Assembly (NCBI RefSeq): GCF_007993045.1
Contig: NZ_VOOR01000008.1
Coordinates: 62,001-126,000 of the forward strand
DNA from: Phaeodactylibacter luteus
Lineage (GTDB): Bacteria; Bacteroidota; Bacteroidia; Chitinophagales; Saprospiraceae
DNA length: 64,000 nt
Direction: 5' to 3'
Made by a program: the position numbers and the translations under genes. Under the pieces are notes generated by a model, which worked only from the letters and a program-made list of their open reading frames with translations, had not been told where the DNA came from and did not search any database. Of this stretch, positions 52,330-60,601 are shown one piece after another; position 1 is the stretch's first letter; each line of letters starts with the position of its first letter.

Positions 52330-52387
52330 GCAGGGCAGGGCTAGTCCACCTTTGATTTTTTAAAAGATCACGGCTGTCCTGCCCTGC
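52330..52387 (+). terminator. Inverted repeat between tonB-like and mutase genes
   Basis: GCAGGGCAGG (52330-52339) and CCTGCCCTGC (52378-52387), 10 perfect bp with a 38-base loop holding a T-run and A-run (GATTTTTTAAAAGATC). It could be a terminator or leader structure for the mutase gene. Confidence 0.4.
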
Positions 52388-52414
52388 ATTTGCTATATTT
52401 GGAGCTACACCAAA

Positions 52415-54568
52415 ATGGACCGCATTATGGCACGCCCTGACTTCAGCCAGATCGCACTCGATTTTGAATTGCTGCGGGATACGCCTTCCAAAGAGGATAG
52501 CTGGCAAACCCCCGAACGCATATCTGTTGCCCCGGCACTTACTGCCGAAGATCTACAGGGCGTAACGCATTTGTCTTACGCCGCAGGCCTGCCCCCTTAC
52601 CTAAGGGGGCCTTACAGTTCTATGTATACGGTGCGCCCTTGGACCATCCGGCAGTATGCTGGCTTTTCTACAGCAGAAGAGAGCAATGCTTTTTACCGCC
52701 GCAATCTAGAACAGGGGCAAAAAGGGCTTTCTGTTGCGTTCGACCTAGCCACCCACAGAGGGTACGACTCTGATCACGAGCGTGTATCGGGCGATGTGGG
52801 CAAAGCAGGAGTGGCCATAGATACGGTAGAAGACATGAAAGTCCTCTTCGATCAAATCCCTCTAGACAAAATGTCGGTTTCTATGACCATGAATGGGGCT
52901 GTCATCCCGGTCATGGCATTTTATATCGTAGCGGCGGAAGAACAGGGCGTAAAGCCAGAACAGCTCAGCGGCACCATCCAAAATGACATCCTGAAGGAGT
53001 TTATGGTGCGCAACACTTATATCTATCCGCCCCTGCCCTCTATGCGCATTATCGCGGATATCTTCGAGTACACTGCTCAGCGTATGCCGCGCTTCAATTC
53101 CATCAGCATCAGCGGTTACCACATGCACGAGGCTGGGGCTACGGCTGATATCGAGTTGGCTTACACCCTTGGCGATGGCCTGGAGTACATCCGTGCTGGC
53201 TTGAAAGCAGGGCTCAAGATCGACGACTTTGCGCCCCGGTTGTCTTTTTTCTGGGGCATAGGTATGAACCACTTTATGGAGATTGCCAAAATGCGGGCGG
53301 CCCGTATGCTCTGGGCAAAAATCGTCAAGCAGTTCAACCCGCAGAACCCTAAGTCTATGGCGCTGCGGACCCATTCCCAAACTTCCGGCTGGTCGCTTAC
53401 TGAGCAGGATCCCTTTAATAATGTAGGGCGTACTACCATTGAGGCCCTTGCTGCGGTGTTGGGCGGCACACAATCCTTGCATACCAATAGCCTGGACGAA
53501 GCCATTGCCCTGCCAACCGATTTCTCAGCCAAAATCGCCAGGGATACACAGATCTACTTGCAATCGGAAACGGATGTGACCAAGCTCGTCGACCCTTGGG
53601 CCGGTAGTTACTACGTAGAGTACCTAACCCACCATCTCGCTCAGCGGGCTTGGGAGCTGATCGAAGAAGTTGAAGCTTTAGGCGGGATGGCAAAAGCTAT
53701 TGAAGAGGGCTTGCCGAAGCTTCGTATTGAAGAGGCAGCTGCCCGTAAGCAAGCCCGCATCGATAGCGGCAAAGATCAGATCGTAGGCGTGAACGTATTC
53801 CAGCGGGAAGCAGAAGACCCTATCGACATCTTGGAGGTGGACAATACTGCCGTGCGGGATGCTCAGATACGGCGCATCAATGCGGTGAAAGCAGCCCGGG
53901 ACGAAGCCAAGGCCCAAAAAGCATTGGATGAGCTCTATCAGTGCGCTGCAAAAGGGCAGGGCAATCTGCTCGATAAGGCAGTAGCCGCTGCCCGCGCACG
54001 TGCCACCCTCGGGGAAATATCCGCGGCTATGGAGCGGCACTTCGGGCGGTTTGTAGCCCAGACCAAATCCGTATCTGGGGTTTACTCTAGCGAAATCAGC
54101 CACAACGAAGAGTTCAAACGGGCAAGGGAGCTGGCCGATGAATTTGCCGCCCTCGAAGGCCGCCGCCCTCGTATTATGGTCGCCAAACTAGGGCAAGACG
54201 GGCACGACCGCGGTGCTAAGGTCATCGCGACTAGTTTCGCAGACCTCGGCTTCGATGTAGACATAGGCCCGCTTTTCCAGACCCCAGCCGAGGCAGCAAG
54301 GCAGGCTGCCGAAAACGACGTCCACATATTAGGCATTTCCTCTCTGGCCGCTGGCCACAAAACACTTGTGCCAGCCACTCTCAAAGCTCTGGAAGGTCTC
54401 GGACGGGAAGATATCATGGTCGTAGTCGGCGGGGTCATCCCGGCTCAGGACTATGCATTCCTGTACGAACAGGGCGTTGCTGGGGTCTTCGGGCCCGGCA
54501 CAAAAATCGCTAAGGCAGCTGCACAAATCCTCGAAGTACTGATTGACAGCCCGCCCGCTGAAGAATAA
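52415..54568 (+). CDS. scpA: Methylmalonyl-CoA mutase, large (B12-binding) subunit
   Basis: The 717-residue protein has the substrate-binding TIM barrel (about 40-560: [21 protein letters not shown] near 63 is a mutase hallmark) and the C-terminal cobalamin domain with [15 protein letters not shown] near 591-605 (DxHxxG motif, His as cobalt ligand), [10 protein letters not shown] and [12 protein letters not shown]. It interconverts succinyl-CoA and methylmalonyl-CoA in the propionate path. The small subunit, which usually precedes it, is not in the window; the upstream gene is TonB-like instead. The mutB symbol is equally used. Confidence 0.96.
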   Translation: MDRIMARPDFSQIALDFELLRDTPSKEDSWQTPERISVAPALTAEDLQGVTHLSYAAGLPPYLRGPYSSMYTVRPWTIRQYAGFSTAEESNAFYRRNLEQGQKGLSVAFDLATHRGYDSDHERVSGDVGKAGVAIDTVEDMKVLFDQIPLDKMSVSMTMNGAVIPVMAFYIVAAEEQGVKPEQLSGTIQNDILKEFMVRNTYIYPPLPSMRIIADIFEYTAQRMPRFNSISISGYHMHEAGATADIELAYTLGDGLEYIRAGLKAGLKIDDFAPRLSFFWGIGMNHFMEIAKMRAARMLWAKIVKQFNPQNPKSMALRTHSQTSGWSLTEQDPFNNVGRTTIEALAAVLGGTQSLHTNSLDEAIALPTDFSAKIARDTQIYLQSETDVTKLVDPWAGSYYVEYLTHHLAQRAWELIEEVEALGGMAKAIEEGLPKLRIEEAAARKQARIDSGKDQIVGVNVFQREAEDPIDILEVDNTAVRDAQIRRINAVKAARDEAKAQKALDELYQCAAKGQGNLLDKAVAAARARATLGEISAAMERHFGRFVAQTKSVSGVYSSEISHNEEFKRARELADEFAALEGRRPRIMVAKLGQDGHDRGAKVIATSFADLGFDVDIGPLFQTPAEAARQAAENDVHILGISSLAAGHKTLVPATLKALEGLGREDIMVVVGGVIPAQDYAFLYEQGVAGVFGPGTKIAKAAAQILEVLIDSPPAEE

Positions 54569-54593
54569 GAGCCGGTGTTGCCCTGCCCCGGCA

Positions 54594-55415
54594 TTAACCC
54601 GCTTGGGACCAAGCAGCTGCAGCCCGCTGCGGCTCGTAATTCCTGATTTCGCGTACAATGCCATCGTTGGCTTGTGGTGCAAACAGTGACGCCATCCCCT
54701 GCCGGTCATCCTGCAGCTCTACATCGAGCTCTCGGGCAAACTGCTTGGCCAGATCACCTACCGCCTGCGCGAAAGGCGCCGGCTTGCCCATGGCCATGAA
54801 ATAGTCGATCATGCCCGTGCGGATCAATTCGTGCCGGTCCAGCTGCAGCAGCATCTGACGCTGTGTCTGCCCGGCAGGAGAATGGCCTATAGCCAAGAGC
54901 TTCTTACGTAGCCCTGCTGCAGAATACCCCATGACCTGAGCGCGGTACTTCCACCAATTGGCGGTTTGCCCGCCATTCCGCTTTTCGTATACCTTGAGGT
55001 GCTGCTGTTCTGCCGCTTCCTGACAGGAGAGCATGCTCATCGCCTTTGTCAGTTCTAAGATTTTCAAAATCTGCGCATTTGACCATTGCGCCGCACCGCC
55101 TTCTTCCTGCTCCTGATGCAATAGCCATTTGGCATATTTGAGCTTGACTTTGCTTTTGGAATTCAGGGTGATCAGCCGGGCCAGCTCAAGGCTGAGGTAA
55201 TAGTCCTTGAGCAAATTGGGGCCAACTGCTTTGCGCGGGGCAAAGTCCCGCAGCTTCTCTGGCCTGCGGATGTCATCCCGGAATGCATACACTTCGGTAA
55301 TCCAGCGCTTCACGTTCGTTGCATAGTGATGGTCGGTGAGCTGCAGCGCCTGATGCAGGCCCGTGGCGGCGACTACCCTTGTCCCTTTCTTGCTGACGTA
55401 TACCTGAAGTTCCAT
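54594..55415 (-). CDS. Bacteroidota-type protein resembling phage antirepressors
   Basis: The 273-residue product has an N-terminal segment (KKGTRVVAATGLHQALQLTDHHYATNVKRWI) in the style of phage antirepressor (AntA/KilA-related) domains, then DFAPRKAVGPNLLKDYYLSLELARLITLNSKSK, a helical middle with SCQEAAEQQHLKVYE, and a C-terminal DYFMAMGKPAPFAQAVGDLAKQFA. I believe similar proteins are widespread as single chromosomal genes in Bacteroidota, so it need not be phage-derived; this is from memory. A palindrome-rich AT stretch lies immediately upstream and could hold its operators. Function unproven. Confidence 0.8.
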   Translation of the reverse strand: MELQVYVSKKGTRVVAATGLHQALQLTDHHYATNVKRWITEVYAFRDDIRRPEKLRDFAPRKAVGPNLLKDYYLSLELARLITLNSKSKVKLKYAKWLLHQEQEEGGAAQWSNAQILKILELTKAMSMLSCQEAAEQQHLKVYEKRNGGQTANWWKYRAQVMGYSAAGLRKKLLAIGHSPAGQTQRQMLLQLDRHELIRTGMIDYFMAMGKPAPFAQAVGDLAKQFARELDVELQDDRQGMASLFAPQANDGIVREIRNYEPQRAAAAWSQAG

Positions 55416-55728
55416 AAGCTACAATTGGTATTGTGATGCAACAAAAATGCACAAAATGTTTTTTAAAATCAAGTAATAAAACATTTTATGCATAAAACAG
55501 GGGGCTGTTTATCAGTTGTTTACCTCCTAACCTGATTTTTAATCATTTGATAAACAGGGGTTTATGTTATTTGATTATAAAAAGGCTGTTTGTATGTTTT
55601 TTGATTAAAAAAATGTTTTGCGCTATCTTTATACCCCTGATTGAAATCACCTTGCCGCCCTGATTAAAATCATCAGCTTGCCTCCTATAATGCCGGTACT
55701 TTTGGAATACAAAACAATACCGGCCACC
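55416..55728. promoter_or_regulatory. AT-rich divergent region full of inverted repeats
   Basis: 313 bases between divergent genes, much richer in A/T than the flanks. Visible: AAAATGTTTT (55453-55462) with AAAACATTTT (55478-55487); a perfect 14-bp palindrome TTTTATGCATAAAA (55484-55497); AAACAG-GGGG-CTGTTT (55495-55510); CTGTTTATCA (55505-55514) with TGATAAACAG (55548-55557); and two TGATTRAAATCA palindromes (55638-55649, 55661-55672) spaced 23 bases apart, in two near-repeats starting CCCTGATT. It fits a control region with several operators. Confidence 0.6.
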
Positions 55729-56496
55729 ATGAAAGCGATACGGACCATACCTTTAGCCTTGCTGCTCGCCGCAGCCATCCTGCTTACCGGGGGGCGCCGC
55801 ATTGACCTCCGCCCTGCGATGGCACAGTTTGATCAAGCCTTGATACCAGCTATGGATTACGCCATGCAAGGCAATAGCGATCAGGCGAAGAAAGCTGTGT
55901 TCTTCCTAGAGCACCGTTGGCAACGTTTGCGGGGGCAACTGCAAGGGCGTTTCCCCGCTGAGGAGCCGCAGCTCTGCCGCATAGACGAATGGCTGGCCGA
56001 TGCCTATTATGCCATAGATGCCAACTGCCCCTACCTGGCGGCCAATCAAATGGAGCACGCCAAGTACGAGCTCATGGTCCTCAGGGGGCTTTACGATATC
56101 CCTTATTACCTCGATGGGCTTTACGATTTCCAGGGTGGCTTGGAAGTGCTTGCAGAGGCCGCCTGCGATGAACAGCTCTGCCTGATGGAATGGGGGGAAG
56201 TAGAACACCTCGCCCTTGGGCTGCAGCGCGAGTGGCGGCAGCTGATGCTTGGGCCTGAAGACCCCGCAGTCTATGGCTTTGACAAGGAAGGCCTCGCGCA
56301 GCTGCGATTTGAGCAGCGGCAGGTAGCCGAAGCCCTACAAACCTTCCTGCAGGCCACCGCTCAAGGCAGTAGGGCGCATATAGAAGGCCCCGCCCGTCAG
56401 CTCCAAGCGGAGTTCATGGATGTCCTCCGAAAGTTCGGGGACTACCGGGGCACGCAGAGCTTTTTTGCCGGGCAAGGCGCCACAGAGGTTTTTTAA
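55729..56496 (+). CDS. Hypothetical exported or membrane-anchored helical protein
   Basis: The 255-residue product starts with a hydrophobic segment (IRTIPLALLLAAAILLTGG) that may be a signal or anchor, followed by an all-helical body rich in Gln, Leu and Tyr (MEHAKYELMVLRGLYDIPYYLDGLYDF). Two Cys pairs (DEQLCL, CDE) are present. No family recognised. The ATG at 55729 starts MKAIRTIPLA; the frame is open from 55678. Two CBS-domain genes follow at 85 bases, so a functional link is possible but unproven. Confidence 0.75.
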   Translation: MKAIRTIPLALLLAAAILLTGGRRIDLRPAMAQFDQALIPAMDYAMQGNSDQAKKAVFFLEHRWQRLRGQLQGRFPAEEPQLCRIDEWLADAYYAIDANCPYLAANQMEHAKYELMVLRGLYDIPYYLDGLYDFQGGLEVLAEAACDEQLCLMEWGEVEHLALGLQREWRQLMLGPEDPAVYGFDKEGLAQLRFEQRQVAEALQTFLQATAQGSRAHIEGPARQLQAEFMDVLRKFGDYRGTQSFFAGQGATEVF

Positions 56497-56581
56497 CCCT
56501 TCCTGGCCTGGGAGCCCAAAGCAATACCTTTTTAGCGAAAGCTGATTCACCGCAGCACACAGCTGCTCAAACCTCGCCATT

Positions 56582-57037
56582 ATGAAACCGGACACCATCA
56601 TCAGAAACATCATGACCACCGACCTGGTGACCGTTCGCCCGGACCAGCCCGTGAAGTTCGTACAGGACTTGTTCCGCGAAAATGACTTCCACCACCTACC
56701 GGTCACTATGCCCGGAGGGCAGCTGGCCGGCATCATCAGCAAAGAGGATGTGTTCAAGCTGGCCTATGTCCTTTCCTTGCAGACCACCGGCCGCACCTAT
56801 TCCGAAAAAGAATATACTGCCTTGAAGGCTGCCGATATCATGACCCGCTACCCCGTTACCCTTGACCCCGACGATACCGTGGGGCTCGCTGCCGACATCT
56901 TCTTGGCTAATAAATTCCATGCGCTACCCATTGTAGAAGACAACGAGCTCATCGGGCTCATCACCACCCACGATCTGCTCGCATTCAGCTTTGGAGAAGC
57001 CGAGCCTGCAAAAACGGAAGCTGCATTTGAAGAGTAG
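56582..57037 (+). CDS. CBS-pair protein 1
   Basis: The 151-residue protein consists of two CBS repeats: IIRNIMTTDLVTVRPDQPVKF near 5-25 with HHLPVTMPGGQLAGIISKEDV (about 38-58), and AADIMTRYPVTLDPDDTVGLA near 82-102 with HALPIVEDNELIGLITTHDLL. Such standalone proteins form antiparallel dimers that bind adenine nucleotides or similar ligands. The next gene encodes a close paralogue, 38 bases later. Partner enzymes are not evident nearby, though the GCS2-CBS protein at 5.1 kb carries the same domain. Confidence 0.93.
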   Translation: MKPDTIIRNIMTTDLVTVRPDQPVKFVQDLFRENDFHHLPVTMPGGQLAGIISKEDVFKLAYVLSLQTTGRTYSEKEYTALKAADIMTRYPVTLDPDDTVGLAADIFLANKFHALPIVEDNELIGLITTHDLLAFSFGEAEPAKTEAAFEE

Positions 57038-57075
57038 CGCTGCCTTTATCCCCTTAACCCGAAAATGCCTCCGCC

Positions 57076-57522
57076 ATGAAAGATAGAACCATCACCGTAG
57101 CTCAGATCATGAGCACCCCTGTTATTACCGTCAGCCCCTCCGATACGATGGACGAGGTGCAGGCCATCTTCCGGAAAAACAACATTCACCATATCCCTGT
57201 CGTAGAGCAGGAGAAAGTCGTCGGCATCATCAGCCAATCAGATTACCTGCGGCTGCAGCACGGCTTCACCCTGTTCAAGACCCGGCACAGCGAGACCTAC
57301 AACGATGCCATTATGCGCTCCTTGCTAGTGGGAGAGGTCATGACCCGGCAAGTAGCTACGCTCGCCCCGGACGACAGCCTCGAAATGGCAGCTGGCTTTT
57401 TCCGCGAAAACCTATTTCACGCCCTGCCGGTGGTAGACAAAGGCCGCCTCATTGGCATCCTTACCACCTACGATATGCTCACTTACGCCTACTCTGCCCC
57501 CTTCTTGATCGAAGACCGGTAG
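57076..57522 (+). CDS. CBS-pair protein 2
   Basis: The 148-residue protein has two CBS repeats: VAQIMSTPVITVSPSDTMDEV near 7 with HHIPVVEQEKVVGIISQSDYL near 37-57, and VGEVMTRQVATLAPDDSLEMA near 83 with HALPVVDKGRLIGILTTYDML near 116. It is a paralogue of the preceding protein and probably cotranscribed with it. The pair may form a heterodimer, which is an inference. Confidence 0.93.
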   Translation: MKDRTITVAQIMSTPVITVSPSDTMDEVQAIFRKNNIHHIPVVEQEKVVGIISQSDYLRLQHGFTLFKTRHSETYNDAIMRSLLVGEVMTRQVATLAPDDSLEMAAGFFRENLFHALPVVDKGRLIGILTTYDMLTYAYSAPFLIEDR

Positions 57523-57657
57523 TGGGCCCGGGCGCATGCTGCCCCACTGAGCACTTGTTTGGAGAAAGATTTAAGGATTTTGGCTTAAGCCAGCCATCTG
57601 TGCGGTTTGCGGCAGGTGGCTGGCTATTGCTATGCCGGCAAGTACAAATGGTATAGG

Positions 57658-57770
57658 GCGCCCCCCGCCGCTCTGCTGCAGCCCCGGTGGCGGGGCGCTA
57701 CGCTACGCAGCTTTCGGCCCTTCGGGCTGCAGGCTGTGCCTGCACTGCTCCGCATCGCTGGCGCGGCACG
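57658..57770 (-). repeat. EA-like repeat copy 9 (diverged)
   Basis: Minus-strand sequence with GGGGCGCTACGCTACGCAGC (57692-57711), TTTCGGCCCTTCGGGCTGC and CTCCGCATCGCTGGCGC. It has the block order of EA but many changes. It may belong to a sub-family. It sits between the CBS pair and the metallopeptidase-like gene. Confidence 0.5.
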
Positions 57771-57839
57771 CTGTGCAGGGTTTAGCAAAGGAGTAGCTGT
57801 AGCATTGGCCTCCCTGCCCAGCCGGGTATGCCTTTGGGC

Positions 57840-58949
57840 TCAGTTTGGGCCTGTTTTGCCGCTGTGCTCCGATTGTAGCAGCGCTTTCATCTCCCGCAGT
57901 ATTGCCTGCCCCCGGTCAGAGTATTTTTCCATCCGGTAGTTGTCGCGCCCACTCTGCTGAAGCACAAGGATTACAAAGTTGTCAGCCAAGATTTCATCTG
58001 GGTGGATGATGTAATGGGTATTGTCGCCAATCTGCCGGTTGAAGCCAGGTGATGCCTGCGGAGACAGGGGCAATTCCTCAACGGTTAGGTGCCCATCCAT
58101 CTCCAGAAGGGGGAAAAGCCTGAATGTTAAGTAGCTCAGATAGGGGCGCTGAGGTGCCCAGCCAGCGGTGTCAGCCTGTAAAAGCGGCAGATAAGCCTTG
58201 CCGTCCTCCAGCCTGATCGCATGGCTGAGCTCAAAGCCGTCTGGGTTGAGCAGGAGGCTGCTGGCCAGGGCCCTTCCCAATTGTACTGGCTTTTGTACCG
58301 GCTCAAAGCCAATAATCCGGTAAAGCGAGTCCCGCTGAGCAGGGTGGTAGCGCGAGTAGATGTGGAAAAGCTCGTGGATAAGGACCGGCAGAAGGGAGCG
58401 GTTGTCGTCGAACAGCTCCTGTTCCGGCACAAAAATGGTACGCCCCCTGGTGAAGTATACGCTAGTGCCATAGGCTTCCCCTTTTATTTTTGCCAGCCGA
58501 ATGGTATCTGTAAACAAGCCGGGCAACGCTTGGCCTACCAATTCTAAAGCCTCCTCCATCAGTTGTTGGATGAGGCGGGCCTCTTCTGGGGCAAAGGCCA
58601 AGGGCTCCCGGGCAAGGTGCTGTCGATACTTGGGCAGCAGGGCATCCCTTTCCGTTGCTTCATAGGGGGGCAAGCCTATTTGCAAGGCCATATCCACCGC
58701 AGAAATCTGGCGGAAAAAATGGCCAATGGTATCATCCAAGATGAGCTTTTGCCCTTGCTCAGGCGTGGCGAGCTGTACCTTGAGCGGCGGGCCAGCTGTA
58801 CACCCTGCGGCTAGCAGCGCCAGCACGAATATCCAATGTGTGTCCGTCCTAGGGGGCCGCTTCAGCAAAGCCAAGCCACCAAAGCGGCACAGCGCTAAAG
58901 CGGGAGCCATTTGTGCCAAGCGCACTATTATCCTTAGAGGCAGCGTCAT
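57840..58949 (-). CDS. Putative zinc-metallopeptidase-like lipoprotein
   Basis: The 369-residue product carries an HELFH zinc motif near 210-214 (VLIHELFHIYSRYHP) and a lipoprotein-like cleavage site LAAGC near residue 50, which is far from the listed start; a start nearer residue 14 (58910) or further inside is more likely. The body (IPEEARLIQQLMEEALELVGQALPGLF) is helical with a beta C-terminus. A third ligand cannot be fixed. Several families have HExxH, so the peptidase role is probable, not proven. Confidence 0.75.
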   Translation of the reverse strand: MTLPLRIIVRLAQMAPALALCRFGGLALLKRPPRTDTHWIFVLALLAAGCTAGPPLKVQLATPEQGQKLILDDTIGHFFRQISAVDMALQIGLPPYEATERDALLPKYRQHLAREPLAFAPEEARLIQQLMEEALELVGQALPGLFTDTIRLAKIKGEAYGTSVYFTRGRTIFVPEQELFDDNRSLLPVLIHELFHIYSRYHPAQRDSLYRIIGFEPVQKPVQLGRALASSLLLNPDGFELSHAIRLEDGKAYLPLLQADTAGWAPQRPYLSYLTFRLFPLLEMDGHLTVEELPLSPQASPGFNRQIGDNTHYIIHPDEILADNFVILVLQQSGRDNYRMEKYSDRGQAILREMKALLQSEHSGKTGPN

Positions 58950-58980
58950 ACAGTATGATCTGGAGGTTGTCTACACAAGG

Positions 58981-59415
58981 TGAGGGCTAAAAGCATGCGT
59001 GGAATTGGTTCTTGTTGCAAATCAATGCTTTATGGACCCAGCTTCCTCGCTGAATTTTCATTTAGCCCGCTATGCTCAAATGGGCGTGAACTCAAATGTC
59101 GCAGGCGTTTATGCTTTTCTGGCTTTAGGCTGGCATTGGCCTAGCGCTGCGAAGGGGTGGCAAGCCCGGCAGGGCCGAGCGGATAGCGAGCCCCGTAGCA
59201 TAGCGGCACCTGCCCACTGGCCCTCTCCTTGCGGCAGGGGCAGGCCCCTATCCTTGCGGAGGGGGCGGGCCAAAAAAAGACAATCTGGTTTGCGCCCGCT
59301 CAAATGTAGTGAATTCGCTACACCCTGCCGGCAACAATGGCACGGCAGGTAGGTAGAAGTCCTTTATTTTCAAAATGGGACCGCTTCGGGCAAGCGCTAA
59401 AGATACGAAGATAGG
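58981..59415 (+). repeat. F repeat copy 2, interrupted by EA copy 10
   Basis: Left part 58981-59081 holds ATCAATGCTTTATG (59020-59033) and AATTTTCATTTAGC (59053-59066). Right part from 59298 on holds AATGTAGTG (59304-59312), CCTGCCGGCA and an ATTTTCA...ACCGCT...AAGCGCT tail ending near 59415. The EA element in the middle is absent from F copy 1. The left part touches the promoter side of the lipoprotein gene and the right part nears the AraC gene. Confidence 0.6.
59082..59297 (+). mobile_element. EA repeat copy 10, complete, with flanking direct repeat
   Basis: Full 216-base element from GGGCGTGAAC (59082-59091) to GTTTGCGCCC (59288-59297); the two ends are inverted repeats matching at 8 of 10. 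GCTCAAAT occurs at 59074-59081 and again at 59298-59305, an exact 8-base direct repeat (9 if the next G is counted) as expected of a target-site duplication. The E-A junction GGCTTTAGGCTGGCATTGG is uninterrupted. It lies inside F copy 2. Confidence 0.85.
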
Positions 59416-59430
59416 TATGGTACAGCAGGG

Positions 59431-60348
59431 TTAGCAGTGCTCCCGGTAATGAGAGGGCGCCATGCCATAGGCCCGTTTGAAAGCTTTGGTGAACGACCGG
59501 CGGTCAGAAAAGCCAAGGTCTTGGGCTATGTTTTCCAAGTTGCCGCCCTGTAGTACGAGCTCCCGGGCTTGCGCCAGCCTCATCTCCAACACCTGTTGAT
59601 AAGGCGTGATGTTGAATGCCTGTTTGTAAGAGCGCAGCAGGTGGTACTTGGAGAGCATCGCCACCCGTGACAGCTCCTCCAGTTGAATATCCTGCCGATA
59701 GTGGTCGAAGATATAGGTGCGGGCAATACAAAGGCGGCGGTAGAGCTCCTCCCGTGTAGACTTCCTGCTGCAGGCGATGCCCTGCATTTCTGTCTGTATT
59801 TTCCAGTGGCTCCTGAGCAGCACTGTAGCCGTATCAAAAAACACCCGATTGAAGTCTATGCCTTCACCGCTTGCCATACGCGGGCGTAGCCATTCGAGGT
59901 ACTGGCCCAGCTCGTTTTCTGAAGTCCGGTAGATTTTTTCCCAAAAGGACGGCTCGGCTTCGGCAGAGGCATCCGGCAGGTCTAGCAGGCTTTCTTCGGT
60001 GCGCAAGAGCAGTGCAGCTGCTTCCTGTATGACAGGCTGGCCAAGGTAAAGGCAGAAGCCTTCCACGGGCGTAGGGCTTTTCAGGTAGCAGTCGAAAGCC
60101 TGATGCCTATTGACGAGCAGGTACTCGTTGGGGCCTATGCTATGGCGCTGCCCATCAATGAAAAAGTGCTCTTCGCCTATATGGCCCAGTTTGATGGACA
60201 AGCCGGAGTCCGGCACGTGCTTTTCGAAAACTTGGGTACGGGAGTGGATGATCAGGTCCTCGAAGTCGAGGTTGAAAGCGCTCAATTGCTCAGAAACCCG
60301 GATTAGCCGTTGTGGAGTATGGAAAGTGCTGCCTGCGAGTACGGTCAT
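59431..60348 (-). CDS. AraC-family transcriptional regulator
   Basis: The 305-residue protein has an N-terminal cupin-like sensor (about 10-110, VFEKHVPDSGLSIKLGHIGEEHFFI) and a C-terminal AraC helix-turn-helix pair (about 205-305: DIQLEELSRVAMLSKYHLLRSYKQAFN and ENIAQDLGFSDRRSFTKAFKRAYG). It probably binds a small effector and activates or represses nearby or distant genes. It is followed by the repeat-rich region and lies downstream of the amylase gene on the same strand. Confidence 0.92.
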   Translation of the reverse strand: MTVLAGSTFHTPQRLIRVSEQLSAFNLDFEDLIIHSRTQVFEKHVPDSGLSIKLGHIGEEHFFIDGQRHSIGPNEYLLVNRHQAFDCYLKSPTPVEGFCLYLGQPVIQEAAALLLRTEESLLDLPDASAEAEPSFWEKIYRTSENELGQYLEWLRPRMASGEGIDFNRVFFDTATVLLRSHWKIQTEMQGIACSRKSTREELYRRLCIARTYIFDHYRQDIQLEELSRVAMLSKYHLLRSYKQAFNITPYQQVLEMRLAQARELVLQGGNLENIAQDLGFSDRRSFTKAFKRAYGMAPSHYREHC

Positions 60349-60554
60349 TGCTAACTGCTTTTAGGTATACAATTGCCCATTTGCAGGGCCGCTGCAACAG
60401 GCAAAGCATAAATAAACAGATGATGGGCAATGATGAGGCAAGCGTGGCGGGCTTGCCTGGCAATTTGGCGGTTAAGCGCAAATTGCTCTGTAAATATGGC
60501 AAAAATCGGCAAACCCGCGCAGGATAATCTATTAAACGCTTGTTTTGCTCGATG

Positions 60555-60594
60555 AAAAATGGCGGGCAAAGGGCTTGGAGCACCCTTTGCCCGC
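60555..60594 (-). terminator. Intrinsic terminator of the amylase gene
   Basis: Perfect 12-bp arms GCGGGCAAAGGG (60562-60573) and CCCTTTGCCCGC (60583-60594). On the minus strand they are followed by CATTTTTC, a T-run. Confidence 0.8.
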
Positions 60595-60601
60595 TATTGG
60601 G

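Noticed and set aside
54594-55415. Prophage remnant
   Set aside because: Only one antirepressor-like gene is present, with no integrase, capsid or lysis genes, and its neighbours are ordinary chromosomal genes.
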